Assembly: GCA_002753565.1 (NCBI GenBank)
Contig: PEAM01000018.1
Coordinates: 1 to 64,000 of the forward strand
Direction: 5' to 3'
From: Magnetococcales bacterium
GTDB lineage: Bacteria; Pseudomonadota; Magnetococcia; Magnetococcales; JADFYX01
DNA length: 64,000 bases
Under the pieces are notes generated by a model. It was not told where the DNA came from. It saw only the letters and a program-made list of their open reading frames with translations, and searched no databases. This document shows positions 8,514-16,279 of this stretch, piece by piece. The position numbers and the translations under genes were made by a program. Numbering within the stretch: position 1 is the stretch's first letter; each line of letters opens with the position of its first letter.

Positions 8514-8963
8514 ATGGTGAACCAGGTGACAAAGCATGTAATCAGCAGGTTTTTGGCAGGCGGGGCTATCATCGGCATCCTGCTTTCCCTACCTTCCCAG
8601 GCCAAGGCTGGTGTCGTAGGCACCGTAGTGGGTACCGGCTTGATGGTGCAATATGTCACCATGATAGGAATGTCCATGCGTGCCTCTCAACGAAAAAAAG
8701 AGGATGCGTTAGCGATAGAAAAAGCCCTTGCGGAAAAAAAGGCCGAAGCAGAAGCGGAAAAAAAGGCGCTTGAGAACTATCTCTCCTGTTCCCAGCCCCA
8801 AAAAAAGCGGGTTGAAAAGGTTGTTGCGGTGAAAAAAAGGGTTGACGTCCCCCCTCCCCCCAAACACATTTGGCTGGTTCCGGTGCAACCGGCCTACTCT
8901 CACCTGAACCAACCCATTCGCACCCACTATTCAACCCCTCCTGGCTTTATCATCTACCGGTGA
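8514..8963 (+). CDS. Small exported or membrane-anchored protein, charged coiled region and Pro-rich tail
   Basis: This 149-residue protein is unrecognised. Residues about 10-32 form a signal-peptide-like hydrophobic segment ending in SQAKA-G, followed by a second hydrophobic stretch (VVGTVVGTGLMVQYVTMIG). A Lys/Glu/Ala-rich helix (residues about 60-90) is probably a coiled coil. The tail is proline-rich (VDVPPPPKHIW) with aromatic residues. ATG at 8514 is chosen because it gives a clean signal sequence; an in-frame TTG at 8469 would add 15 residues. The next gene, 134 bases downstream, is a small lipoprotein, so both are probably envelope proteins. Confidence 0.6.
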   Translation: MVNQVTKHVISRFLAGGAIIGILLSLPSQAKAGVVGTVVGTGLMVQYVTMIGMSMRASQRKKEDALAIEKALAEKKAEAEAEKKALENYLSCSQPQKKRVEKVVAVKKRVDVPPPPKHIWLVPVQPAYSHLNQPIRTHYSTPPGFIIYR

Positions 8964-9097
8964 GGATTAGCATTAAGCCGCCCTGGCAATTCTTGAAAGG
9001 TTGTTTTTTAGCGGTAGTTTCCCGCTCTCGATGGTGATAGACTGGCCTTTGAAATCAAAAACCGGGGCGGTCTCTTAACGATTGGAAGGTAAGAAAT

Positions 9098-9403
9098 ATG
9101 TTCAAGATCCTTACACTTTTCTTGGTATCACTGGCCCTTTTCGGATGTGCCTCCCAAGAGAAGCAGATAAACAAAGATAAGTTGCTCGACATCAAAAAAG
9201 CACGAAGCTATTGCGATGAAAAAGGGCTGAAAAGCGGATCAGAGGCCCATGATCAATGTCTCACCTCTATTTCGAACCAGTTAGGCACCTCTCGCCAGAT
9301 GGCACTGGAAGAGGAGACCCGCATCATGAAAAACATCAGAAATGATCGGGAAAACCTTAACAGCACCCACGACAAATTTATGGATATGTTCAGAGAGAGA
9401 TAG
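9098..9403 (+). CDS. Small lipoprotein, unknown function
   Basis: The 101-residue protein has a classical lipobox (SLALFGC, Cys16) after a short basic and hydrophobic signal, so it should be lipidated and anchored to the membrane. The mature part is helical and highly charged, with two Cys (in ARSYCDEKG and HDQCLTS) about 19 residues apart that could form a disulfide. GGAAGG lies 10 bases before the ATG. I do not recognise a family. Confidence 0.75.
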   Translation: MFKILTLFLVSLALFGCASQEKQINKDKLLDIKKARSYCDEKGLKSGSEAHDQCLTSISNQLGTSRQMALEEETRIMKNIRNDRENLNSTHDKFMDMFRER

Positions 9404-9446
9404 TATCCACCTGAGAGCTTGTGAAAAAATGAAATCCTTACCCAAG

Positions 9447-10877
9447 CTAAAGACGGTTTAGCAGTCCACAGAGCGGCTCAGTCTTATAAACCAAGGGGGA
9501 TATCTGCCCCTTGATGAGGAAAAAGACGCTTACCTGATCGGTCATACCGCTGAAAATGATATGGTGGTTGACAATTTTTCCCACATCCATCCAGACCGAA
9601 ACATCCCGAGAAATGGGGTTATGGGCAACAATAAAGGGAGTGTTGGGTGCTACCTCCAGCCCTTTTCTAAAGCGGACCACATCCAAACGGGTATAGCCCG
9701 CCGGATAGTTGGGGCGACGCAGTCGGTTCCAGGTCAGCTCTCGCACCAAACCAGGATATTTATACATGTTGATCAGCAGTTCTTCGGTCGCCTTGGCTTT
9801 GGGGGGGCCGGCATGGCAGGCAATAAAGTTATCGGACCGCACACAATAGGGCAGGCTTTCGTAGAAGAGATCCATGGCCTCCTTGTAGGCCTCTCCCCGC
9901 CTTTTTCGAATCTCCCTTTCCCACAAGATACCTTGAGGAACACCGGCTTTACCCACCTCTTCTGAAAAGCTATCGTGGTTACCACGCACATAAAAAACCT
10001 GGGAGGGAAACCGAATTTTAAGCCGAAAGATAAAATCCATCATCAAAAGAGAGCTCTCCATCTCTCCCATCTGACCATCCACCTCTGAATGCACCGCATC
10101 CCCCAGCAGAATCAGACAGAGGGTTCCCTGCTCCAACCCCTCTAAAAAATGGTTCTCAGTTAATATTTTAAGCAGATTGTCCACCTGGCTATGCAGATCT
10201 CCCACCACCAGGGGAGCCAGGCCAACCGGCAGGTTTAACAATCCCCCCGGCATGCCTCGGTCGTCAACCGGGCGACTAGCCTCCATTTTCAAGATTTCAT
10301 TGACACTGTTCAGGGTAGCCATGGCCTCGGCTGTCGGCAGCAGAGCGATGGGTCCGCCGTATATTTCACGCAATCTGGCCAGACGACCCACCCGCTGAGA
10401 GATAACCTTCTCTTCCTCCATGCTCTCTCCCAGCGGACCGATGTAGGTACCGCTTTCCGCGGTCAGATCTTTAAAAACAAAGGCATCTCCCGTATGGGCA
10501 ATGGTCAGATGGCGACGGGCTATGTTGCGAGGAAAATGAAAAAAACGCTGCTGCTCTTCACTCTCTCGGCCCAAAACCAGGGAATCCCCCGGTTCCAGAC
10601 GAAAAAAACCGGTGGCCTCCTTAAAAAAATGGTCCGGGTCAAACAGAATATAATCTTCATTATCTCGGGAAACATCCGGGTCCAGAAAAAAATCGGGACA
10701 GAGCCAAAGGGTCTTTCCCTGTCGACCTCTTCCCATGATAAGACGCATGGGTAGCCCATTGAAGGGGACTCGAATTTCATCTCCCATCAAATGAACTTCT
10801 TGAATAAGCTCTACCTCATCAACCACCTTGGGAGCTAAAAAAACACTGCGTAATCGTTCAAATAGAGCGGACACCAA
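9447..10877 (-). CDS. FHA domain fused to a PPP-type metallophosphoesterase
   Basis: The 476-residue protein has two recognisable parts. Residues about 95-150 form an FHA phosphothreonine-binding domain: G103-R104, R122-H123, then SGTY at 142-145. Residues 222-440 are a calcineurin-like phosphatase: GDLH (226-229), GDAVH (259-263), GNHD (299-302), H355 in FIACHAGP and H417 in FIVAHNP. All expected metal ligands appear present. The protein would recognise a phosphorylated partner through FHA and hydrolyse a phosphoester. It could reverse Ser/Thr kinase signalling or act on a nucleotide; the sequence does not decide. No Ser/Thr kinase lies nearby. It has no signal peptide, so it is probably cytoplasmic. 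Confidence 0.8.
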   Translation of the reverse strand: MVSALFERLRSVFLAPKVVDEVELIQEVHLMGDEIRVPFNGLPMRLIMGRGRQGKTLWLCPDFFLDPDVSRDNEDYILFDPDHFFKEATGFFRLEPGDSLVLGRESEEQQRFFHFPRNIARRHLTIAHTGDAFVFKDLTAESGTYIGPLGESMEEEKVISQRVGRLARLREIYGGPIALLPTAEAMATLNSVNEILKMEASRPVDDRGMPGGLLNLPVGLAPLVVGDLHSQVDNLLKILTENHFLEGLEQGTLCLILLGDAVHSEVDGQMGEMESSLLMMDFIFRLKIRFPSQVFYVRGNHDSFSEEVGKAGVPQGILWEREIRKRRGEAYKEAMDLFYESLPYCVRSDNFIACHAGPPKAKATEELLINMYKYPGLVRELTWNRLRRPNYPAGYTRLDVVRFRKGLEVAPNTPFIVAHNPISRDVSVWMDVGKIVNHHIIFSGMTDQVSVFFLIKGQISPLVYKTEPLCGLLNRL

Positions 10878-11388
10878 ACTCTCCTCAAGGAGGGACTGTT
10901 TTCAGATAGCAAGCAACTGATGGAAAATTACAAATCCTTAATATTTAACGGCAAGTTCCAAATTAGAACAGTGCCCAGACTATGACAATATGGCGCTTAG
11001 TTCCAATATTTTTTTTATCCTTGAAAAAATGGAATCTTCCCCCCCGTAATGGAGAGTGGTTTCAATCCCATAATGTTACCCATCGGTTTGGATGCGAGCA
11101 GATGCAAAGAGCCTTTTCTAAGCTGATTTCAGGTTGATTGTTAAGAAAAAAATAGCCACACCCTTGCACTTAAATAGGATTGCCATCTGCCTTCTCTTCT
11201 ATTATAAATGATAGCATTCGATTTTTTTCAGCCTGATACGATCACACATTCACCTGCCAACAGGCTCTGCCTATCCTCTCTTTCCATATGGCAACAAGCA
11301 GGAAAGATTTATGATCGGTACTACCTTGATTTTTTTTACAAAACAAACAAACGTTATCATTAATCTTTTTTTTCAGGAAGGATGCTCA
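10878..11388. other. Intergenic region between the FHA-phosphatase gene and sqr (divergent)
   Basis: This 511-base stretch between divergent genes should hold both promoters. A TATAAA-type box lies near 11203-11208 in an AT-rich run, and AGGAAGG lies about 6 bases before the sqr ATG. A GG-N10-GC pattern near 11178 could be read as a sigma-54 -24/-12 element but is too weak to claim. I see no RNA gene or credible short gene. Confidence 0.4.
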
Positions 11389-12666
11389 ATGGCTCATATT
11401 GTGGTCTTAGGTGGTGGTATTGGTGGTTGGCCCGCAGCGTACGAATTGCGGGGCGCGCTGGGAACAGAACATAAAATTACGGTTATTCACAACAGCGAAT
11501 ACTTTCAATTCACCCCTTCCAACCCCTGGGTAGCGGTGGGATGGCGCAGCCGAAAAGATGTCACCCTGCCCATGAGAAAATATCTAGAGAAAAAGGGTAT
11601 CCGTTTTATTCCCAAGGCCGCCAAAAAACTCAACCCCAATGAGAACAGCCTGACCCTTATCGACGATGAGGTGGTAACCTATGACTATCTTCTCATCACC
11701 ACAGGACCCAAATTGGCTTTTCACGAAGTGGATGGGTTGGGGCCAGAACACCACACCCACTCTGTCTGTACCACAGACCATGCCGAACGCTCCTATCAAG
11801 ACTGGAAAAAATTCATCAAAAAACCCGGTTCCATTGTTGTCGGAGCCACTCAAGGAGCCTCCTGTTTTGGTCCGGCCTATGAGTTTGCCTTTATCATGGA
11901 TGCCGATTTGCGCAAACGTAAAATTCGCGACAAGGTACCCATCACCTTTGTCACCTCGGAGCCTTATATCGGCCATTTGGGTTTGGGTGGTGTGGGTGAC
12001 TCCAAGGGCATGCTGGAGTCGGAACTCCGTCAGCGGCATATTCCCTGGATCTGCAACGCCAAGGTGACACGGGTAGAGCCGGGAAAAATGTTTATCGAAG
12101 AGCTGGATGTCCAGGGCAAGCTTCTCCGAGAGCATGAACTCCCTTTTGACTACTCCATGATGCTCCCAGCCTTTTTGGGGATCGATGCGGTCATGGAGGT
12201 GGGTGACGATCTGTGCAATCCTCGGGGCTTTGTCAAAGTGGATGAGTTCCAGATCAACCCGAAGTGGCGCAACATCTATTCGGCGGGTGTTTGTGTCGCC
12301 ATTCCTCCGGTTGAAGCCACCCCTGTCCCTACCGGCACACCAAAAACCGGCTATATGATCGAATCCATGGTCACGGCTGTTGTCCATAACATCAGGGATG
12401 AACTCAAGGGGCTGGCCCCAACCCACCAAGGAACCTGGAGCGCCATCTGTCTGGCCGATATGGGGGATACGGGGGCGGCTTTTGTGGCTATTCCGCAAAT
12501 TCCACCACGGAATATCGCCTGGATGAAAAAAGGCAAATGGGTACATCTGGCTAAAATTGCCTTCGAAAAATATTTCCTGCGTAAGATGAAAAAAGGTTCT
12601 ACTGAGCCGATGTTTGAAAAATTCTTACTGAGGACTGTTGGCCTCTCCCGCCTTAAAGACAAATAG
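11389..12666 (+). CDS. sqr: Sulfide:quinone oxidoreductase
   Basis: This 425-residue flavoprotein opens with the FAD-binding VVLGGGIGGWPAAYEL. It has the three cysteines expected of sulfide:quinone reductases: C127 (HSVCTTDH), C159 (GASCFGPAYEF) and C354 (SAICLADMGD). The last two form the redox disulfide/polysulfide site in the family. PKTGYMIESM is the quinone/FAD-side motif, and a basic amphipathic C-terminus (KYFLRKMKK) fits peripheral attachment to the membrane. It oxidises sulfide to sulfur or polysulfide and feeds electrons to quinone, as expected for chemolithotrophic or microaerophilic growth on sulfide. ATG at 11389 is preferred; an upstream ATG at 11311 would add 26 non-homologous residues and has no ribosome site. 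Confidence 0.93.
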   Translation: MAHIVVLGGGIGGWPAAYELRGALGTEHKITVIHNSEYFQFTPSNPWVAVGWRSRKDVTLPMRKYLEKKGIRFIPKAAKKLNPNENSLTLIDDEVVTYDYLLITTGPKLAFHEVDGLGPEHHTHSVCTTDHAERSYQDWKKFIKKPGSIVVGATQGASCFGPAYEFAFIMDADLRKRKIRDKVPITFVTSEPYIGHLGLGGVGDSKGMLESELRQRHIPWICNAKVTRVEPGKMFIEELDVQGKLLREHELPFDYSMMLPAFLGIDAVMEVGDDLCNPRGFVKVDEFQINPKWRNIYSAGVCVAIPPVEATPVPTGTPKTGYMIESMVTAVVHNIRDELKGLAPTHQGTWSAICLADMGDTGAAFVAIPQIPPRNIAWMKKGKWVHLAKIAFEKYFLRKMKKGSTEPMFEKFLLRTVGLSRLKDK

Positions 12667-12681
12667 TTGCTTTTTTTAACC

Positions 12682-12720
12682 GAAAAGAAGGGGGGGTGAT
12701 CATCCATTCCCCTTCTTTTC
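12682..12720 (+). terminator. Terminator hairpin after sqr
   Basis: Perfect 12-base arms GAAAAGAAGGGG (12682-12693) and CCCCTTCTTTTC (12709-12720) are followed by TGGTTTT. The hairpin lies 15 bases after the sqr stop. Confidence 0.7.
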
Positions 12721-12834
12721 TGGTTTTCACCTGCCCACCTAACCCAATAGGGTGAAAGGTAACCTCTGTTGTGTTAGCCTGTTTTGGTTTCGTTGAGGTT
12801 AACCATCCCTTTTCCAACTTTTGGTCTTGATGTT

Positions 12835-14043
12835 ATGCATTTTACGATCGGCACCCTTTTTTTTCGAACCCCTTCAACAGGCCGCTACCCGCTGATTTTT
12901 CTTCTGCTGGCCACCCTTCTTTTGCCCAGTTGTGTAACCGCAGACTCTGGCTTGGCCCCGCTCACACCAGAGCAGCAGGCCCAGAAGCAGGAGCGTGTTT
13001 TCAACCGCCTCTGGAACGACTCACTCCCCAAGCTAGAGAAGGCCCTAACCCTTAAAGATGAGATTAAACAGGCCCCAGATCACGCTTTTTTCAGCAAAGA
13101 CAAGGTCTCTCTCACCAAGGATTTTAACGAAATTCTTGATGGACTCTCCATCATCCTCTCTGAACGGAGCTTGAGTGAACTTCAAGATAAGATGGCCCAA
13201 CTGAAAGGGGATATTAAATCACGCCGGGATGATATCGCCCAGTACAAAGAGAATCGCCTTGGGGCACCGCTGGAACACATGGTCAAAACCACCAAGAGCG
13301 GTTATGACGCCAAAATAGCTTCGGCTCAAGCGGATATTGTCGGCTATGAGGCAGGTATTGTCTCGTTGAAAGAGTCGTTCAGTCGGGAGTTGAAAAGCTA
13401 CGGAATCAACCTTACCCCAGCCCAGACCGATGTACTGCTCACCCGTGTGGATGCCAATGATATCCTACAGATGACCATGGTCTTCGATAGCGTGAAGGGG
13501 ATCACATCCAAACTGATGCAGTTAACCAGCGATTCGGGTGAGGATATTCAGTACGCTAAAAAATACTACGGCTTGCATGTGGTTTTGGTGGAGTTGATCG
13601 TCCATATGCAAAACGGTTATCTAACCCAGGTCACTCAACGCTATCTGCCCAAGTTGGAGGAGATCATCTCTCGAACCCGAGCCGTATCCAGCGAGGCCAG
13701 GCGGGAGTTGCGACGGGAAAAACAGCCATCCCGACGCCAAATCTACCAGGCCAACCTGAGCGCCCATGATTTAACCATCAAAACCGCCAAACTCTATGCC
13801 AAGGCATTAAGCCAACAGCAGGGAAAAGTGGCCAGCGCCCGCCAAAAAGCTTTGCGTGATCTGGCCTTGGCAAAAAACACCTTGGAAACGGTCATGGTGA
13901 GTGCCGACCTGCTGGGACTGCTTCAGAGTAGCCAAAAAACATTCAAGGCTCTTCTCAATCTTCAGGTACCGGAGCTGGTCCCCTTTAAAAATCTGGCCAT
14001 GCGTAAAAAATTTGAAGAGTTATCCACTCTTTTAGCCAAATAG
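12835..14043 (+). CDS. Coiled-coil lipoprotein, unknown function
   Basis: The 402-residue protein has an N-terminal signal ending in a lipobox (ATLLLPSC), so a lipid anchor is likely. The mature region is almost wholly helical and charged, with heptad-like runs (RSLSELQDKMAQLKGDIK and several long Lys/Glu/Gln helices). I recognise no catalytic motif. ATG at 12835 keeps a normal signal length; an in-frame TTG at 12784 is possible, and neither has a clear ribosome site. It is followed at 38 bases by the AIM24-family gene, so the two may be cotranscribed. Confidence 0.65.
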   Translation: MHFTIGTLFFRTPSTGRYPLIFLLLATLLLPSCVTADSGLAPLTPEQQAQKQERVFNRLWNDSLPKLEKALTLKDEIKQAPDHAFFSKDKVSLTKDFNEILDGLSIILSERSLSELQDKMAQLKGDIKSRRDDIAQYKENRLGAPLEHMVKTTKSGYDAKIASAQADIVGYEAGIVSLKESFSRELKSYGINLTPAQTDVLLTRVDANDILQMTMVFDSVKGITSKLMQLTSDSGEDIQYAKKYYGLHVVLVELIVHMQNGYLTQVTQRYLPKLEEIISRTRAVSSEARRELRREKQPSRRQIYQANLSAHDLTIKTAKLYAKALSQQQGKVASARQKALRDLALAKNTLETVMVSADLLGLLQSSQKTFKALLNLQVPELVPFKNLAMRKKFEELSTLLAK

Positions 14044-14081
14044 ACCATACCAAAAGACGATAAAACAAGCGGGAGATAACC

Positions 14082-14822
14082 ATGAAATGCGATGAAGTGG
14101 ATTATGAAATTATCGGTAACGATATCCAGGTGGTAGAGGTCGAGCTAGACCCTGGCGAAACCGTGATTGCCGAAGCGGGCGCCATGAACTATATGGAAAG
14201 CGCCATCACCTTCGAAACCAAGATGGGCGATGGCTCCGAGGCCACCAGCGGTCTGTTTGGCAAACTGTTTAGCGCCGGCAAAAGATTGATGACGGGAGAG
14301 TCCCTTTTTCTCACCCATTTTACCAATCAAGGAGAGGGAAAACGCCGGGTCGCTTTTTCAGCCCCTTTTCCCGGAAAGATCATTCCTCTGGACCTGATGC
14401 AGCTAGGAGGAGAGGTGCTCTGTCAGAAGGATGCCTTTTTGGCGGCAGCCTTGGGAACCCATATCAGCATCGCCTTCACCAAACGGCTGGGAGCCGGTTT
14501 TTTTGGTGGGGAGGGTTTTATTCTTCAGAAGCTCTCTGGTGATGGCATGGTGTTTACCCACGCCTGTGGTGCGGTTGTTGAAAAAAAGCTGAACAATGAG
14601 ACCATCCGCATGGATACCGGTGCGCTGGTCGCCTTTACACCGGGGCTGGACTACTCCATCGAGCTTTCTGGCGGGCTTAAATCCATGTTTTTTGGGGGAG
14701 AGGGTCTTTTCCTGACCACCTTGAGAGGAACCGGTACGGTTTGGATGCAGAGCCTCCCCTTCTCCCGTCTGGCAGAACGGATCAACAGAGCCCAGTTAGC
14801 CTCCCAGGGGGAAGATAACTAG
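14082..14822 (+). CDS. AIM24/TIGR00266 family protein
   Basis: This 246-residue protein has the family pattern throughout: the start [26 protein letters not shown], the central [17 protein letters not shown], then [17 protein letters not shown] and [22 protein letters not shown]. The fold is a repeated beta-sandwich related to tryptophan RNA-binding attenuator-like proteins. The molecular role in bacteria is unclear; the yeast homologue Aim24 supports mitochondrial inner-membrane organisation. GGGAG lies 6 bases before the ATG. It follows a coiled-coil lipoprotein gene by 38 bases. Confidence 0.88.
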   Translation: MKCDEVDYEIIGNDIQVVEVELDPGETVIAEAGAMNYMESAITFETKMGDGSEATSGLFGKLFSAGKRLMTGESLFLTHFTNQGEGKRRVAFSAPFPGKIIPLDLMQLGGEVLCQKDAFLAAALGTHISIAFTKRLGAGFFGGEGFILQKLSGDGMVFTHACGAVVEKKLNNETIRMDTGALVAFTPGLDYSIELSGGLKSMFFGGEGLFLTTLRGTGTVWMQSLPFSRLAERINRAQLASQGEDN

Positions 14823-14856
14823 TTAAGGAAAAAGAGGCCGATTCAGGTTGAAAACA

Positions 14857-14881
14857 GGGGAGGTGGCCGCCCACCCCTCCC
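14857..14881 (+). terminator. GC-rich stem-loop after the AIM24-family gene
   Basis: GGGGAGGTGG (14857-14866) can pair with the C-rich CCACCCCTCCC (14871-14881), with one or two mismatches and a 4-base loop. There is no T run. It lies 35 bases after the stop codon and could be a weak or factor-assisted terminator. Confidence 0.35.
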
Positions 14882-14925
14882 AGGAGAGAGTGTACCCTTT
14901 TCAATGAGAACCACCATAACGATCA

Positions 14926-15699
14926 ATGAAACGACTGCTACTACGACCTCAGCCTCGCCTGTTTCTTCTTCTTATCGGGTTGACCACTCTCCTGCTCTCA
15001 CCCAACGGCCTGGCTTCCGAAACAGGTATAGGCCCGATTATGGTTGACAACCCACTTTGCCGTTTTGAATCCAACCTGCAACAGCAGTTAACCGGTTATT
15101 ATCTGGGCATGGCGCTTTTAACCGGAATTGGCGGCTTGATGCTCTATCTTGGCTTTTTTACCCCAAGCAGTGGCAAGCCCTACCTTTTATTCGCCGCTGT
15201 CGCTTTTTTTTCTCTGGCGGTTTTGGTAGTACACACCCTCAAGGTTAAACGGGATTGGCAGCAGTTTGGCTCTGTTACCCTGACCTTAAACAGTTGTCCG
15301 GCCCAGAGCGGAAAAAAAATGGCCTGGCAGATCGAACTTCCCGCCCAGACCAACCTTACCGGCGGGTTAGAGGCAACAGTTCGCTGTCAACAGCTCTATT
15401 GGGACAGCGGGCTGCTGCGGGGGGATGAGAGTGACAGTGAATGGCGAGAAGAGTCGACAACCCTGTGGCAGACAGAACTCTCCTCAACAGAGGAGTTTGC
15501 CGGAGGTAGCCACCTTTTTCTCTTTACTACCCTTCTACCGGCTCAACTCCCCGGCAGCCGTCAACTGGGACCACCCCCTATCTCCACTGAAACAGAGGCA
15601 GAAAAGGGGGTCCAATGGCAAATTGAGATTCGAAACAGAGGGGAAAAAAACCTCCTGCATCGAACCTATGACATACCGGTTACAAGCAGCGGGCTGTAG
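14926..15699 (+). CDS. Membrane protein with signal sequence, two membrane segments and a beta-rich domain
   Basis: The 257-residue protein is unrecognised. An N-terminal signal (about residues 10-31, ending near NGLAS) is followed by two membrane helices (about 58-78 and 86-104). A soluble domain of about 150 residues begins with TLTLNSCPAQSGKKMAWQIEL and resembles the beta-sandwich part of DUF3592-related membrane proteins (weak inference). It converges on the repeat-protein gene at 15722-16153 with only 22 bases between the stops. Confidence 0.65.
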   Translation: MKRLLLRPQPRLFLLLIGLTTLLLSPNGLASETGIGPIMVDNPLCRFESNLQQQLTGYYLGMALLTGIGGLMLYLGFFTPSSGKPYLLFAAVAFFSLAVLVVHTLKVKRDWQQFGSVTLTLNSCPAQSGKKMAWQIELPAQTNLTGGLEATVRCQQLYWDSGLLRGDESDSEWREESTTLWQTELSSTEEFAGGSHLFLFTTLLPAQLPGSRQLGPPPISTETEAEKGVQWQIEIRNRGEKNLLHRTYDIPVTSSGL

Positions 15700-15721
15700 G
15701 GTATCCCCCCTCAGTCGCTCC

Positions 15722-16153
15722 TTACTCTTCTGGCTCAGGAGCAGGCTCGCTGCCTTCGGCTTCTCCACTCAACTCTTTGGCACGCTCCCACCCTTTTTTA
15801 CCATACTCCTTAGACTTCTCCCACCCCTTGCCACTCAGCTCTTTGGTCTTCTCCCACCCTTTGCCGCCATACTCCTTAGACTTCTCCCACCCTTCACCAC
15901 TGGCCCCTTTGGTCTTCTCCCACCCCTTGCCACTCAGCTCTTTGGTCTTCTCCCACCCTTTGCCGCCATACTCCTTAGATTTCTCCCACCCTTCGCCACT
16001 GGCCTCCTTGGTCTTCTCCCACCCCTTGCCACTTACCTCCTTGGTCTTTTCCCAAAGCTCTTTAAGCCCCCCCTCCTCTTCGGCTTGGTCAGCCCAGGCC
16101 GGTAGGGATAAAAGGGAAAAGGCAAACATCAGGGTTATCAATAAATGTCTCAC
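15722..16153 (-). CDS. Secreted Lys/Trp-rich 11-residue repeat protein
   Basis: This 143-residue protein has a signal peptide (LLITLMFAFSLLSLPAWA-D) and then about ten imperfect 11-residue repeats of the type GWEKTKELSGK, GWEKSKEYGGK or GWEKTKEASGE. It ends in an acidic tail (SGEAEGSEPAPEPEE). One invariant Trp and several Lys/Glu per repeat give an amphipathic periodic helix that could bind membranes or polyanions (inference). GTG at 16153 is chosen because GAGGAG lies 7 bases upstream and it leaves a normal signal. Upstream in-frame ATG 16210 would add 19 residues. Both protein and DNA repeats are real, and the opposite strand is open only as a by-product. Confidence 0.72.
   Translation of the reverse strand: MRHLLITLMFAFSLLSLPAWADQAEEEGGLKELWEKTKEVSGKGWEKTKEASGEGWEKSKEYGGKGWEKTKELSGKGWEKTKGASGEGWEKSKEYGGKGWEKTKELSGKGWEKSKEYGKKGWERAKELSGEAEGSEPAPEPEE
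15765..16065. repeat. 33-base tandem repeats with a 99-base higher-order unit
   Basis: The coding repeats have a 33-base period, and blocks of three form a 99-base unit that recurs almost exactly (compare 15830-15907 with 15929-16006). This points to recent unequal crossover or slippage. Copy number is likely to differ between strains. Confidence 0.75.
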
Positions 16154-16279
16154 AAAAAAACTCCTCAAACCAAAAAACAACCGACAAAAACCGTAGGATC
16201 GCAAAGCCAAAATATCTCAGAACAACCCTTACTCAACATAGGATAGGTACACCTTTTCAACCAAAAGTTCTCTTTACTC

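Noticed and set aside
11178-11192. Sigma-54 -24/-12 promoter upstream of sqr
   Set aside because: Only the minimal GG-N10-GC pattern is present; flanking consensus bases do not match, and such a pattern arises often by chance.
11584-12546. 320-residue minus-strand frame across sqr
   Set aside because: It is antisense to a protein with full sulfide:quinone reductase motifs. No ribosome site or family resemblance.
15777-16196. Plus-strand repeat frame opposite the GWEKTKE protein
   Set aside because: It is the mirror of a repeat gene with a signal peptide and ribosome site on the minus strand.
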